DNA of 64,000 bases from Rhodothermus sp. (GCA_030950375.1 JAUZRN010000030.1:1-64000), one strand, 5' to 3'; positions 16,358 to 26,387 are shown, numbered from the stretch's first letter. Numbers and translations are program-made. The notes: generated by a model from the sequence alone, not told the origin.

Positions 16358-17777
16358 AATCACCTGTCCGCTCTTTTGGTGGAGTAGCCAGATGCCGGAC
16401 CGACCGGTCGTGCAGTTGCCCTCGGGATCGATCTCGGCAGGCCTGCTGGAGCAGCGGGTGCGAACGGTGTCAGGGCAATTGCGGGCCGCAGGGATAGCGC
16501 CGGGCGATCGGATCGGACTCTGGCTGGAGGATCCGGTGGCCACAATGGTTTGCTTGCTGGCCCTCTGGCGACTTCGTGCCGTGGCCTGTCTGGTAAGTAC
16601 GCGTATGCCATCTGGTGGACTTGGCGAACTGGTCCAACAGATTGGACTGCAGGCACTGATTACCGATCGTCCCTCATCGACGACGTTGCCCTGCTGGCAT
16701 CCCGACAATCTGGCGGAGGGCGTGCCGGAAGCAGTGGAAACGGCCCCACGACTGGCGCTGGCGCAGTATGCCACGGTTTTTTTTACGTCGGGCAGCACGG
16801 GCACGCCTAAAGGCGTGTTGCATACGATCGGCAACCATATCTACAGCGCACGAGGCGTGATACGGCACCTACGGGTACAGGCGGGCGATCGCTGGTTGCT
16901 GGTACTGCCGCTTTATCATGTGGGAGGCATGGGGGTGGTTCTGCGTTGTCTGCTGGCCGGGGCCGTGATCGTTGTTCCAGAGCGGCGGGAGCCCCTGGCG
17001 CAGGCGTTGGTTCGCTACGGCCCAACGCACGTATCGCTGGTCCCCACTCAACTCTGGCGTCTGTTGCGAGCAACTGAGGGGGGGCCACCGGATACGTTAC
17101 GGGTGGTATTGCTCGGGGGTAGTGCCGTTCCGGAAGGCGTGTTGGAAGAGGGGGCAGCGCGGGGGTGGCCACTGCACACCAGCTATGGATTGACCGAGAT
17201 GACCTCGACCGTTACAGCGACGCCACTCGGTGCCTCGCGGGCATTGCTGCGGACGGCCGGGCAGGTGTTGCCCTATCGCGCCGTAAAGATCGGAGCAGAT
17301 GGCGCCATTCTGGTGCGCGGGCCGGTGCGGTTTGTCGGGTATCTGGCGCGTGGGCAGCTACAGCAACCTTTTGACGAAGCCGGCTGGTTTGACACCGGTG
17401 ATCTGGGTTGGTTAGATGAACAGGGGCTGTTGCACGTCGAGGGGCGACGGGACAACCGGTTCATCTCGGGAGGGGAGAACATTCAACCTGAAGCGATTGA
17501 GCGCGCGCTGCTGCGTCTGGATGGCGTTGCCGAGGCCGTGGTTGTGCCGATCCCTGACCCTGAATTCGGTGAGCGGCCGGCCGCATTTGTGCGACTGGAT
17601 GCCCGGGGTACCTGGGCGCCTGAGCAGTGGCGCCGCCGGCTGCGTCAGCAATTGCCGGGTTTTATGATACCGGTGGCCTTCTGGCCCTGGCCTGAGATGT
17701 TGGAAAGGGGCCTCAAAACGGCACGGCACCACCTGCAGGAAGAAGCCTTACGCCGGTGGCAGGCAGGCCATCGGTAG
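16344..17777 (+). CDS. menE: o-succinylbenzoate--CoA ligase
   Basis: A 477-residue adenylate-forming ligase making OSB-CoA. The P-loop is FFTSGSTGTPKGVLHT. Later motifs are TSYGLTEM, DTGDLGWLDEQGLLHVEGR and RRDNRFISGGENIQPEAIE. The final ~100 residues form the mobile C-terminal subdomain, with a Lys in LERGLKTARHHL near the end. It closes the menA-menC-menE run. menB and the thioesterase that should act next are not in this window. Confidence 0.92.
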   Translation: MSAREITCPLFWWSSQMPDRPVVQLPSGSISAGLLEQRVRTVSGQLRAAGIAPGDRIGLWLEDPVATMVCLLALWRLRAVACLVSTRMPSGGLGELVQQIGLQALITDRPSSTTLPCWHPDNLAEGVPEAVETAPRLALAQYATVFFTSGSTGTPKGVLHTIGNHIYSARGVIRHLRVQAGDRWLLVLPLYHVGGMGVVLRCLLAGAVIVVPERREPLAQALVRYGPTHVSLVPTQLWRLLRATEGGPPDTLRVVLLGGSAVPEGVLEEGAARGWPLHTSYGLTEMTSTVTATPLGASRALLRTAGQVLPYRAVKIGADGAILVRGPVRFVGYLARGQLQQPFDEAGWFDTGDLGWLDEQGLLHVEGRRDNRFISGGENIQPEAIERALLRLDGVAEAVVVPIPDPEFGERPAAFVRLDARGTWAPEQWRRRLRQQLPGFMIPVAFWPWPEMLERGLKTARHHLQEEALRRWQAGHR

Positions 17778-17828
17778 CGTCGCGTTGGCCGGAACCGGCG
17801 GCGCCCAGAAGGCAGGGACCGCCATGCT

Positions 17829-18944
17829 TTAGCTTAATCGCTCCATCCAGAAAAAGAGAATGTCGTCGTCGAACGTATCGGTGTTGCAGCGGCTCAGGAT
17901 GCCATCCAGCAACGTCTGCACAGGATCTTCGGCCCCGACCATTTGGGGTGCCAGTTCGGCAATACCCTGTTCGCCGAACATCTCACCACTGGCCGTGCGT
18001 TGCTCCATCAGACCGTCTGTGTAGAGCAGTAGGCCACCACCGGCCGGAATGGTCAGTGTAGTATCCTGGAAGGTGGCGTTGGCATCCAGGCCCAGAATCA
18101 GATCGCTGTGTTCGACCACCTCCGCGGTCTGCCGATCTTTGACCAGAATGGGACGGCAGTGGCCGGCATTGGCATAGGTAATTTCATGTGCCTCGGGGTT
18201 CCAGCGTACGATCAGGAGCGAGGCGAAAGTTTCCTCCATGACGGTATCCTGCATCAGCACGTGATTGACGCGCTGAAGCAGTTCGGCCGGTGACTGTGAA
18301 GTCTGGAGCATGGCATAGAGCGTGCCTCGGATGTAGCTGAGAAAACTGAACGCATAGAACTTGGCATGGAGGCCTTTGCCCATCACGTCGCCGATGGTCA
18401 GAAAGAAAGCCCCACTCGGATGTTGGGTCCAGTCGAAGAAGTCACCTCCACCGTATTCTTTGGGGCTATTGTGGAAGTAGAGACGGTAGCCCGGGACGGA
18501 AGGAAGTTCTTTCGGCATAAGCTTCTGAGAAAAGTCCTGTCCGATCCGAGCGTCAAGTTGGGTCTGGAAAAACTTGGTGCGTTCCAGCAGACGTTCGATC
18601 CGTGCCAGCAGCTGATCGATGTCGAATGGTTTAGTGATATAGTCATCCACGCCCATGCGCATGCCGCGCATGCGGCTCTGATCGTCCGCTTTCGCCGTCA
18701 GAAAAATAAACGGGATGGCGCGGGTATCTTTGCGGGCCTGAAGGGCTTGTTGCAATGCGAATCCGTCCATCTGGGGCATCATGATGTCCGAGATGATCAG
18801 GTCGGGGATTTCCTCCAGCACCAGCTGGAGGGCCTCTTCGCCGTTGGCGGCTGAGCGTACGCGATAGTACTTACCCAGGCGGTATTCGAGCAGACGGCGA
18901 AGCGTATGCTCATCCTCGACCACTAAAATGGAATATCGAGCCAT
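17829..18944 (-). CDS. response regulator receiver fused to PP2C-type SpoIIE phosphatase
   Basis: A 371-residue protein. Residues 1-125 are a receiver domain with phosphoacceptor D53 (IISDIMMPQMDG) and the conserved Lys in DDYITKPF. Residues ~150-371 form a PP2C/SpoIIE phosphatase with metal-binding Asp residues in GGGDFFDW, IGDVMGKG and DDDILFFW. Phosphorylation of the receiver probably switches phosphatase activity toward the phosphorylated STAS protein encoded upstream in the same operon. Its start overlaps the kinase-like gene by 22 bases. Confidence 0.92.
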   Translation of the reverse strand: MARYSILVVEDEHTLRRLLEYRLGKYYRVRSAANGEEALQLVLEEIPDLIISDIMMPQMDGFALQQALQARKDTRAIPFIFLTAKADDQSRMRGMRMGVDDYITKPFDIDQLLARIERLLERTKFFQTQLDARIGQDFSQKLMPKELPSVPGYRLYFHNSPKEYGGGDFFDWTQHPSGAFFLTIGDVMGKGLHAKFYAFSFLSYIRGTLYAMLQTSQSPAELLQRVNHVLMQDTVMEETFASLLIVRWNPEAHEITYANAGHCRPILVKDRQTAEVVEHSDLILGLDANATFQDTTLTIPAGGGLLLYTDGLMEQRTASGEMFGEQGIAELAPQMVGAEDPVQTLLDGILSRCNTDTFDDDILFFWMERLS

Positions 18945-19387
18945 GGATCCTCGTCTTTGACCATAGTGAAGATCAAGCGGTGCCGCCCATCTTTCAGGCG
19001 CACATAGTTGAGCTCGCGCGTGCAGGCGCGAATAAAGTGCAGGCCCATGCCTCGTTCGGGGAAAGCTTCCTGAATGGACGGATTGGACTTCAGGCGTCCG
19101 TTCAGGTCAAAGCCCTCTGAGTTGTCGTCGATAAAACATTCTACCAGTTCGCCGTTGCTGCGAATGGTGAGCTCAATGGATGGACGCCGATTGCCAAAGC
19201 GGGCATGTTGAATCAGGTTGGCCAGCCATTCATGGATGGCCAGTTGCACCCGGTAGCGCACTTCCCCTTCCGGAGGAAGCGGCAGATCGGCGTCCGGATT
19301 GGAGAAAAGTGCGTGGACCCGATCGATAAGATCTTCCAGATTGTCGAAGCAGTAACGCACTTCTTTCATCATAGGTTCGGGCCGCAT
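18923..19387 (-). CDS. RsbW-like GHKL ATPase (anti-sigma/serine kinase)
   Basis: A 154-residue protein with the GHKL ATP-binding fold: N-box AIHEWLANLIQHA, DDNSEGFD, and GMGLHFIRACTREL. In partner-switching systems such proteins bind a target and phosphorylate the STAS antagonist. It sits between the STAS gene and the phosphatase gene, completing the module. ATG at 19372 (MMKEVRY) is an alternative start. No sigma factor gene is nearby, so the output may not be transcriptional. Confidence 0.88.
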   Translation of the reverse strand: MRPEPMMKEVRYCFDNLEDLIDRVHALFSNPDADLPLPPEGEVRYRVQLAIHEWLANLIQHARFGNRRPSIELTIRSNGELVECFIDDNSEGFDLNGRLKSNPSIQEAFPERGMGLHFIRACTRELNYVRLKDGRHRLIFTMVKDEDPWLDIPF

Positions 19388-19435
19388 CCGGGTAAGGGGG
19401 ATGAGCTCACCCGCAGCCGGAGCCTGTTGTGCCCG

Positions 19436-19780
19436 TCAGGCCTGCTGCAATGCTTCCTGCGCCGCCTCGACCGAGGGAAACTGGCGGAAAACCTTATACG
19501 TTCGTGTCAGCTGAACCACCACCTGCACAGGGCGGGAGACCGACGCAAAGACTACCTGGCCATTGCGCGGCGAAACCTGCCGGTACAGGGAAAAAATGGC
19601 GCCCAGGCCTGTAGAGTCGAGAATGCCTGTTTCTGAAAAATCCAGAATAAAGTTGCGGACGCCTTTTTGCACCTGTTCCTGGCAGATGGCCTTGAATTCG
19701 GCCGCGTTGCGAAAGTCCAGGGCTTTGCCGATGCGAATAACGACCGTTTCGGCGTTCAGCAGTTCAACCGTAAAACTCAT
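19436..19780 (-). CDS. STAS domain anti-sigma factor antagonist
   Basis: A 114-residue single STAS domain. The conserved phosphorylatable Ser region is present as GILDSTGLGAIFSLYRQ. The ATG at 19780 (MSFTVELL) gives the usual family length; in-frame ATGs at 19798 and 19867 are possible but add unconserved residues. It is the first gene of the three-gene switch: kinase phosphorylates it, the receiver-phosphatase resets it. Confidence 0.88.
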   Translation of the reverse strand: MSFTVELLNAETVVIRIGKALDFRNAAEFKAICQEQVQKGVRNFILDFSETGILDSTGLGAIFSLYRQVSPRNGQVVFASVSRPVQVVVQLTRTYKVFRQFPSVEAAQEALQQA

Positions 19781-19960
19781 GACCGACGGGTTGTGCATCA
19801 CACGTTTGGGGGCTGGTTCCGGGTGGTTTACAGTATCGACCGGTTGGGAAGCAGCTAAAGGGTACATCTCCAAACCGACCGGAAGGGGTCTCAAACTCCA
19901 TACCACCCGGCGTGTCTTTATACTACAACCTTTCTGCTGAAAAAGAAAGACCTGAGAGGA

Positions 19961-20659
19961 ATGAAGGTACAAATTGAACACGCTATTCCACGCAAGGATG
20001 CATTGCTCGGGTTAATACGGGCCGAAGGGTTGAACGTCGGTGCCGAACCGGCCGGGTTTTCAGAAGCCCTGCAGCAATTGCTGCTCAGGCGGCAACATTT
20101 GCCGCCTGAACTGGAAACGAGGCGGCAAGCTGTTCGGGACCTGCTTCGCAACGGGCGATATAAGCCCACCGGTCGAGCCAAGCCTGCCAGTGAATACCTG
20201 CTGCGGGAAGCACAGGCTGGACGTTTTCCCCGCATTAACGGGCCGGTAGATGTGGCCAATTACATTAGCCTGCAGCACATGCTACCGGTCTCGCTCTGGG
20301 ATCTGGATCGGGCCGGTAGTACGTACTTTCGGTTTCGGCTGGGACGGGAGGGGGAGGCGTACGTGTTCAATACAGCCGGACAGCAAATTGCGCTGGCTGA
20401 TCTGATCATTGGCTGTCGGGTGGACCCGGAGACGGGTGCGGACGTGCCCATTGTCAACCCTGTCAAGGACAGTCTGGCCACAAAGACCGACGAGACGACT
20501 ACCCGGGTAATGGCCTGTGTCTACGCGCCAGCTTCGGCCGTGTCGGTGGAGACGCTGGAAGACATCTGCCAGAGCTTTGCTGCCTGGCTGGGCCGCTGCG
20601 GCGCCCATGTCGAGACGGCCTGGATGGTTGTACAACCAGAACAGAGCTGCATCCTATGA
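19961..20659 (+). CDS. stand-alone B3/B4 tRNA-synthetase-like domain protein
   Basis: A 232-residue protein related to the B3/B4 domain of phenylalanyl-tRNA synthetase beta chain. The typical core is PRINGPVDVANYISLQHMLPVSLWDLD, followed by GREGEAYVFNT and NPVKDSLATKTDETTTRVMA. Free-standing relatives are thought to edit or bind aminoacyl-tRNA or free aminoacyl species; this is unproven here. The gene overlaps the LptC-like gene by ATGA, an odd partner that suggests shared transcription only. Confidence 0.82.
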   Translation: MKVQIEHAIPRKDALLGLIRAEGLNVGAEPAGFSEALQQLLLRRQHLPPELETRRQAVRDLLRNGRYKPTGRAKPASEYLLREAQAGRFPRINGPVDVANYISLQHMLPVSLWDLDRAGSTYFRFRLGREGEAYVFNTAGQQIALADLIIGCRVDPETGADVPIVNPVKDSLATKTDETTTRVMACVYAPASAVSVETLEDICQSFAAWLGRCGAHVETAWMVVQPEQSCIL

Positions 20660-21231
20660 GCCATCTGGCCTCTTACGGTCTGTTGATGTGTGGCCTGCTG
20701 CTGGTGACGACCTGCCGGCAGCCGCCTGCACCCGAAGTGATCGCGGCGCTCCAGGCCGAACAGCAGCCGGAGCAGGAGAGCTGGCAGGTGGACTACCGGC
20801 TTTCTCTGGAGGGCAGACCCCGGGCCCGTTTGCTGGCCGCTCATCTGATCCGCGAAGAATTTCCTGAAAGCACGTACGTCGTGCTTGAAGGAACAGCTCA
20901 AGAGCCGGTGCGGGGGTGGATTTTTACGTCAACGGGTGATTCAGCGGCAATGCTTCAGGCTCGTCGCATCGTCTATTACGAAAACCATCGTCGCTTTGAG
21001 GCCGAAGGTGCGGTAGAGCTGGTTACCCGGGAAGGGCGGCGGCTGCTGACCGAGCAGCTACGCTGGCTGGAGGATCGACAGCGGCTCTATGCGCCAGGCT
21101 TTGTGCGCATCCTGGCTCCTGACGAACAGATAGAGGGTTTTGAGCTGGATGCCGACGAACAGCTCAGCGCCTATCGGCTACGCCGCGTGACCGGGCATGT
21201 CGTGCTTCGAGAGGAATCGGACGCGGAATGA
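20656..21231 (+). CDS. lptC: LptC-like LPS export protein
   Basis: A 191-residue exported protein. The N-terminus is a hydrophobic signal ending in LLLVTTC, a lipobox-like sequence with an unusual Thr before the Cys. The rest (SLEGRPRARLLAAHLI, MLQARRIVYYENHRRFEAEGAVEL, GRRLLTEQLRWLEDRQRLYA) follows the LptC/OstA beta-jellyroll pattern. It would bridge inner and outer membrane LPS transport components. Genes for an OstA-like protein and LptB follow directly with overlaps. Confidence 0.78.
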   Translation: MSHLASYGLLMCGLLLVTTCRQPPAPEVIAALQAEQQPEQESWQVDYRLSLEGRPRARLLAAHLIREEFPESTYVVLEGTAQEPVRGWIFTSTGDSAAMLQARRIVYYENHRRFEAEGAVELVTREGRRLLTEQLRWLEDRQRLYAPGFVRILAPDEQIEGFELDADEQLSAYRLRRVTGHVVLREESDAE

Positions 21232-22727
21232 TGATGCGCCTGCTCTGTCTGTTGGTGGGGATCTGGAGCCTGTTCGGTGGGGCCTTAGGGCAGGCACAGC
21301 CGGCCGACACGTCGCGTCGTCCTATAGCGCTACGGGCCGACTCACTGGTTGGTGGGGTCGATGCCGCCGGTCGACGCTTTCGTGAACTGATCGGGCATGT
21401 CGTTTTGCAGCAGGAAGCCACGCGGCTCTGGGCCGATCGGGCGATCCAGTGGCCGGATCAACAGCGCATCCGCTTTGTCGGTCGTGTGCGTATCGTGGAA
21501 CGTGGCGATTCGCTCGCAGCCGACACGATCTATTACGACAGCCGCCAGAAAGTCGGAAGGGCTGTCGGGCACGTGCGGCTCTGGGATGGCAGCGTGACGG
21601 TAGAAGCGCCGCTGGGATGGTACTACACGCGGGAAAAACGGGCTGTCTTTGAGGCCGGGGTGCGCCTGGCCGACAGTGCCGCCGTATTGACCAGCCAGCG
21701 CGGCGTGTACTGGTCCGACGAGAAACGGGCCGAGTTTTACGGAAACGTACGGCTCGAAGGGAGCAACCGCTATCTGGAAGCCGATACAGTTATTTATTTC
21801 CGCGAGACCGAGGTGGCGCTGGCCCGGGGACGCGTCTTCATCGAACAGCAGGATACGAGCGAAGAGGGTACGATCACGCGCGCGCTGCTCTTTGGGCGTC
21901 AGGCCTTCAATAATGAACAAACGGGCTACAGCCGACTGACAGGGCAACCGCTGCTGGTGCTATTGCGACCAGATTCGACCGGGCAGATCGATACGCTGCT
22001 GGTTCGAGCCGGACAGCTGCACTTTACCCGGATGGATTCGCTACGACGATTGATCGCTGTCGATACGGTTCGACTCTGGCAGCGGCGACTGGCTGCGCGG
22101 GCCGACTCGCTGGTGTACGATCGGGTCGTACGGGAGGGGGTAGTGGTCTGGGAGGAAGTGCGGTTGTTTGGCAGCCCGATCGCCTGGTTTGATGCAACGC
22201 AGGTGTCGGGCGATACACTCTGGTGGCGCAGCAGTCCCGAAGGGGAGGATACACTGCACGTGTTTCCGAACGCATTTGTGGTGCAGCATGATACCGTGCT
22301 CAATCGCCTTCAGCAGCTCAAAGGACGGCGCCTGGTGGGGTACTTTGTGCAGGATTCGCTACGCCAGCTTGTGGTCGGACCCAACGCGGAGGCCATCTAC
22401 TACCTGCGGGATCGTAACGATTCCCTTCGAGGTGCTGTACGCGTCTCCGGAGATATGATCACCTTCTGGTTTGCCGGCAGCCGGGCACGTCGGGTACGGA
22501 TAGCAGGGGGCGTGCAGGGGGTACAATACGACCGCGATCGGATTCCAGAGCCATTTCGACTGGAAGGCTTCCACTGGGTGCCGGAACTTCGACCCGATCC
22601 GGCCGATTTGCTTCAGGAAAACTGGATGCGGCAACGGCTCCGCACGCTCCCGGAATGGCAGCGGCCCGTGCCGCCGGTGATGCCAACGGCGAACCCTACC
22701 GCCCATGAACGCCCGGGAAAATATTGA
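21228..22727 (+). CDS. OstA/LptA-like LPS transport periplasmic protein
   Basis: A 499-residue protein with a signal peptide (to about AQPADTS) and repeated OstA-type strands ([78 protein letters not shown]). The repeats form an extended jellyroll that shields lipid A on its way across the periplasm. It is longer than LptA of enterobacteria (about 185 residues), as is usual for Bacteroidota OstA-like proteins. The start overlaps lptC; the end overlaps lptB by 23 bases. Confidence 0.8.
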   Translation: MMMRLLCLLVGIWSLFGGALGQAQPADTSRRPIALRADSLVGGVDAAGRRFRELIGHVVLQQEATRLWADRAIQWPDQQRIRFVGRVRIVERGDSLAADTIYYDSRQKVGRAVGHVRLWDGSVTVEAPLGWYYTREKRAVFEAGVRLADSAAVLTSQRGVYWSDEKRAEFYGNVRLEGSNRYLEADTVIYFRETEVALARGRVFIEQQDTSEEGTITRALLFGRQAFNNEQTGYSRLTGQPLLVLLRPDSTGQIDTLLVRAGQLHFTRMDSLRRLIAVDTVRLWQRRLAARADSLVYDRVVREGVVVWEEVRLFGSPIAWFDATQVSGDTLWWRSSPEGEDTLHVFPNAFVVQHDTVLNRLQQLKGRRLVGYFVQDSLRQLVVGPNAEAIYYLRDRNDSLRGAVRVSGDMITFWFAGSRARRVRIAGGVQGVQYDRDRIPEPFRLEGFHWVPELRPDPADLLQENWMRQRLRTLPEWQRPVPPVMPTANPTAHERPGKY

Positions 22728-23454
22728 GCTGCGGGCTGAGGGACTCTCCAAACGTTACCGCAGGCGCTTCGTGGTGCAGCATGTCAGCCTGCGCGTGCGG
22801 CAGGGGGAAATTGTGGGGCTACTTGGCCCGAACGGTGCCGGTAAGACAACCACCTTTTATATGATTGTGGGGATGGTGCGTCCCGATACCGGTAAGATTT
22901 TTCTGGGCAATCGGGAGATCACACACCTGCCCATGTATCGGCGGGCGCGGTTGGGAGTGGGCTATCTGTCGCAGGAAGCTTCGATCTTTCGCCAGCTAAC
23001 CGTTGAGGAAAATCTGGAAGCCGTACTGGAGTTTCAGCCGCTGAGTCGGGCCGAGCGTCGCGCTCGCGTGGAACAGTTGCTGCAGGAGTTCGGTCTGGAG
23101 CGTGTGCGTCGCGCGAAGGGCTACACGCTTTCAGGCGGTGAGCGACGGCGTACGGAGATTGCACGGGCGCTGGCAACCCGTCCGCGTTTTCTGTTGCTGG
23201 ATGAACCCTTTGCCGGGATTGACCCGATTGCTGTCGAAGAGCTGATGGCGCTTGTGGCTGAGCTGAGAGACCGGGGCATCGGGGTGTTGATCACAGACCA
23301 CAACGTGCACGAGACGCTGGCCATTACCGATCGGGCCTATCTCCTCTACGAAGGACGTATCTTCCAGCATGGAACTGCCGAAGAACTGGCGGCCGATCCC
23401 GAGGTGCGCCGCCGCTACCTGGGCGAAAAATTTACGCTCGAACGCTATCGCTAA
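22705..23454 (+). CDS. lptB: LPS export ABC transporter ATP-binding protein
   Basis: A 249-residue ATPase that drives LPS extraction from the inner membrane together with LptF/LptG. It has Walker [14 protein letters not shown]-loop [11 protein letters not shown], signature [15 protein letters not shown], Walker [15 protein letters not shown] and switch [12 protein letters not shown], all closely LptB-like. It is encoded last in the lpt run; the partners LptF and LptG are not in the window. The stop overlaps thiI on the other strand by four bases. Confidence 0.93.
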   Translation: MNARENIELRAEGLSKRYRRRFVVQHVSLRVRQGEIVGLLGPNGAGKTTTFYMIVGMVRPDTGKIFLGNREITHLPMYRRARLGVGYLSQEASIFRQLTVEENLEAVLEFQPLSRAERRARVEQLLQEFGLERVRRAKGYTLSGGERRRTEIARALATRPRFLLLDEPFAGIDPIAVEELMALVAELRDRGIGVLITDHNVHETLAITDRAYLLYEGRIFQHGTAEELAADPEVRRRYLGEKFTLERYR

Positions 23455-24953
23455 AGCTCCGGCACTTCAATACCACGACGCTGCGCGTAAGCTTTGAGGG
23501 CCGGCAGGCCGCCTTTGAACGAGTAGGCTTCGTAGCCCTCCCGTTGCATGACTTCGGCCACGTAAGCCGATTGCAATCCACGCGGACAGTAAAGCACATA
23601 GACCCGGTTGCGGTCCAGGTGCCGGAATTGCTGAAGCAGCTGCCAGGGATCCATGTGGCGCGCGCCTGGATAGTGCCAGTGGGCGTAGAGGGCTTCGCTC
23701 TGACAGTCGATCACCTCGGCGTCTTCTGGGATTTCTTCGATGAAGAGATACGGCGTCACCAGTTCCGAGGCCGATAGCGCCCGCATATCGTACACTGCCG
23801 CCTGGGCGACGGCCTGCTCAAGCACCGACAGATCCAGCCGGGCCATTTCGGCATCAACGGCCTCGGGGCGCGTGGCTGTCACCGGTCGGTCGGGCGTCAG
23901 CGCACAGTATTCGCGCACACGCTCTGAGAGCGTAGCAGTGCCGATCTTTCGAGCCAGGTGGATGATCTCCTCCTTGTCGTAGGTGAGCAGTGGGCGCAAT
24001 ACGGGCAAGGAGGTGCCTGCTTCGATCGCCTGCAGATTTTTGAGCGTCTGGGAAGAGACCTGGCCGAGCGACTCACCAGTGATGAGCGCCGATGCTTCAG
24101 TCTGGCGCGCTACAGCCTCGCCGGCCCGGTACATTAGCCGTTTAAGGACCACCTGCCAGTAGGCCGGACGCACATGGCGGCGCATTTCGTCCACTACTGG
24201 CCCGAAATCCACCGAGTAGAAACGAGGACGCGTACCAAAACTCCAGGCATCGGCCAGTACTTTGGCCACCTGTAACACAGCTCGTTCGTAGGCTTTGCCG
24301 CCCAGGTTGCAGAACAGATAGTCCACAGCCACCCCGCGTCGCATGGCCAGCCAGGCTGCCACGGCGGAGTCGAAGCCACCGGAGAGGAGCACCAGGGCCT
24401 GTCCCTGGCTGCCGAGGGGTAGCCCTCCCAGACCCTTGAGAATGGTTGTGTAGAAGTACGCGCGGTCTTCGCGCACTTCCACGTATACGGTCACTTCCGG
24501 GTTGGTCAGATCGACCCGCTCTGCAAAAGGACGTAGCGCGGCGCCAAGCTCTACCTCAATGTCCCGTGAGCGATAGGGATGATCGCCGCGTCGCCGCGCC
24601 CGTACAGCAAAGCGACGGTTGCGCACGCGCTCGGCAAACACTTCGGCCCCACGCTGCACGATTTCTTCCAGCGACGTGCCGGTAACCAGCTCCACCGGCA
24701 TAATGGGACCGATGCCCGGCACATGACGGAGTGCTTCGAGGGCCTGTAGGGGAGTCTCCGTCTCAATCAGAAACCAGCTCCAGGAGCCCTGAAACCGAAA
24801 AGGAATGTGCTGACTGCGCAGCGCATCTTTCAGATTGCGCACCAGCAGCTGCTGGAAGCGACGACGCGTCCGGCTCGACTTCAACGTCAGTTCAGAAGCC
24901 GGCCGAAGAAACAGAAGCGCTCGGGCATGGGTGTCAGGGGCGCGTGCGGTCAT
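23451..24953 (-). CDS. thiI: tRNA 4-thiouridine synthase with C-terminal rhodanese domain
   Basis: A 500-residue ThiI. Order: N-terminal ferredoxin-like and THUMP domains (about 1-165), PP-loop ATPase with [14 protein letters not shown] (SGGxDS motif), a conserved Cys in [13 protein letters not shown], and a C-terminal rhodanese domain with the active Cys in [19 protein letters not shown]. It uses sulfur from a cysteine desulfurase to make s4U8 in tRNA and may supply sulfur for thiamin. ATG at 24953 was chosen because the extra 60 upstream residues have no ThiI similarity. Confidence 0.93.
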   Translation of the reverse strand: MTARAPDTHARALLFLRPASELTLKSSRTRRRFQQLLVRNLKDALRSQHIPFRFQGSWSWFLIETETPLQALEALRHVPGIGPIMPVELVTGTSLEEIVQRGAEVFAERVRNRRFAVRARRRGDHPYRSRDIEVELGAALRPFAERVDLTNPEVTVYVEVREDRAYFYTTILKGLGGLPLGSQGQALVLLSGGFDSAVAAWLAMRRGVAVDYLFCNLGGKAYERAVLQVAKVLADAWSFGTRPRFYSVDFGPVVDEMRRHVRPAYWQVVLKRLMYRAGEAVARQTEASALITGESLGQVSSQTLKNLQAIEAGTSLPVLRPLLTYDKEEIIHLARKIGTATLSERVREYCALTPDRPVTATRPEAVDAEMARLDLSVLEQAVAQAAVYDMRALSASELVTPYLFIEEIPEDAEVIDCQSEALYAHWHYPGARHMDPWQLLQQFRHLDRNRVYVLYCPRGLQSAYVAEVMQREGYEAYSFKGGLPALKAYAQRRGIEVPEL

Positions 24954-25281
24954 AAGCCCTGTGGCGTTTGTCTCATGATTCCACAATCTCTGCTCAGGGG
25001 CCGTTTGTTCAGACAGATACCGACCGTTGCCTTCAGTCATGCGGGCCCGGTCATCTACGGCCAGCCTCGGGCAGGCCCTGTCCACCTGGCCTGGCGCTGC
25101 AAAGCGTGCAGCACACCCGCCTTTCTTTGTCAAGACCAGATAGCCCTGACTGTCTTTTGTAAATGGTTAAAACGTGCACAGGTTCGGCAAAAAACATGCG
25201 TAGATTTTCACAGTAGTTGAAACTTTTGTATCTTGAACTGCCATAGAGGCCATGTCTTGGAACACGCAATGGTAAGGGGGT
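24954..25281. other. intergenic region between thiI and aroF
   Basis: This 328-base region separates divergent genes. No ORF or RNA gene is recognisable. The right third is AT-richer and holds possible promoter elements for aroF, for example TATCTT around 25232 with TTCACA about 16 bases upstream. A GGGGG-rich ribosome-binding site (near 25274) precedes the aroF ATG. Otherwise nothing stands out. Confidence 0.4.
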
Positions 25282-26319
25282 ATGGTTGTCGTGATGCAAC
25301 CCGGGGCCACCGAGGCTCAGATCCAGGCGGTAATCGAACGGCTCAATGCCTACGGTTTTGACGTGCATCGTTCAACCGGCGTCAACCAGACCGTCCTGGG
25401 GGCTATTGGCGTGAAGCCGGAGTTTGACATTCGGCACATTAAAGTGCTTGAGGGAGTGGCCGACGTGTATCGGGTGACGGAGCCCTACAAGTTTGCCAGC
25501 CGTACCTGGAAGAAAGAGGACACGCAGATTGAGGTCAAGGGGGTTGTCATTGGTGGCTCCGAGGTGGTGGTGATGGCCGGCCCTTGTTCTGTCGAAAGTG
25601 AAGAACAGATTATGGCAACGGCCGCCCATGTGGCAGCGCAGGGGGCGACCTTTCTGCGGGGAGGAGCCTTTAAGCCGCGTACCTCGCCTTATTCCTTTCA
25701 GGGACTGGGCGAAGTGGGGTTGAAGTTGCTGCGAGCGGCGGCCGACCGATACGGCCTGCGGGTGATCACGGAGGTGATGGAAGTCAATCAGATCGAACTG
25801 ATTTATCCCTATACCGACATCTTCCAGGTCGGAGCCCGCAACATGCAAAACTTTGCCCTGCTCAAAGAGCTGGGCAAGGTCGATAAGCCGGTCTTTTTGA
25901 AGCGGGGACCTGCGGCCACCATTGAAGAATGGTTGATGAGCGCTGAATACATCATCGCGCATGGCAACCCGCAGGTGATTCTCTGCGAGCGGGGCATTCG
26001 TACGTTCGAGACGCAGACCCGCAACACGCTCGATCTTTCCGCAATTCCGGTGATCAAGCAGAAAAGTCATTTACCCATTGTGGCCGATCCCAGCCATGGC
26101 ACAGGATTGCGTGACAAGGTGATCCCGATGGCACGGGCAGCGGTGGCAGCCGGTGCTGACGGCATCATGGTTGAAGTGCATCCGGATCCTCCCTCAGCGA
26201 AAAGCGATGGACCGCAGTCGCTTTATTTCGACCAGTTTGCCAGGTTGATGCATCAGCTTCGGCTCATTGCGCAGGTGATCGGGCGTACGGTTCGGGAGCC
26301 GCTTTCGGAAACTGTATGA
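25282..26319 (+). CDS. aroF: 3-deoxy-7-phosphoheptulonate synthase (DAHP synthase)
   Basis: A 345-residue type I-beta DAHP synthase that condenses PEP and erythrose 4-phosphate, the entry to the shikimate pathway. Residues ~1-70 form the ferredoxin-like regulatory domain known from Thermotoga ([20 protein letters not shown]). The catalytic domain has [49 protein letters not shown] and VADPSHGTG. It feeds chorismate to the menaquinone genes and the chorismate mutase elsewhere in the window. Confidence 0.94.
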   Translation: MVVVMQPGATEAQIQAVIERLNAYGFDVHRSTGVNQTVLGAIGVKPEFDIRHIKVLEGVADVYRVTEPYKFASRTWKKEDTQIEVKGVVIGGSEVVVMAGPCSVESEEQIMATAAHVAAQGATFLRGGAFKPRTSPYSFQGLGEVGLKLLRAAADRYGLRVITEVMEVNQIELIYPYTDIFQVGARNMQNFALLKELGKVDKPVFLKRGPAATIEEWLMSAEYIIAHGNPQVILCERGIRTFETQTRNTLDLSAIPVIKQKSHLPIVADPSHGTGLRDKVIPMARAAVAAGADGIMVEVHPDPPSAKSDGPQSLYFDQFARLMHQLRLIAQVIGRTVREPLSETV

Positions 26320-26347
26320 GGCATGTCGGGTTGCCTATCCACGTGCA

Positions 26348-26387
26348 GCCGGCCCGGTGGGAGGCATTCACCTGCTGCCGGGCCGGC
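26348..26387 (+). terminator. GC-rich hairpin between aroF and glmS
   Basis: A perfect 10-base inverted repeat, GCCGGCCCGG at 26348-26357 and CCGGGCCGGC at 26378-26387, encloses a 20-base loop and is followed by AAGTATTTT. The T-run is weak, so it may be an aroF terminator or a structural element of the glmS leader. Confidence 0.45.
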
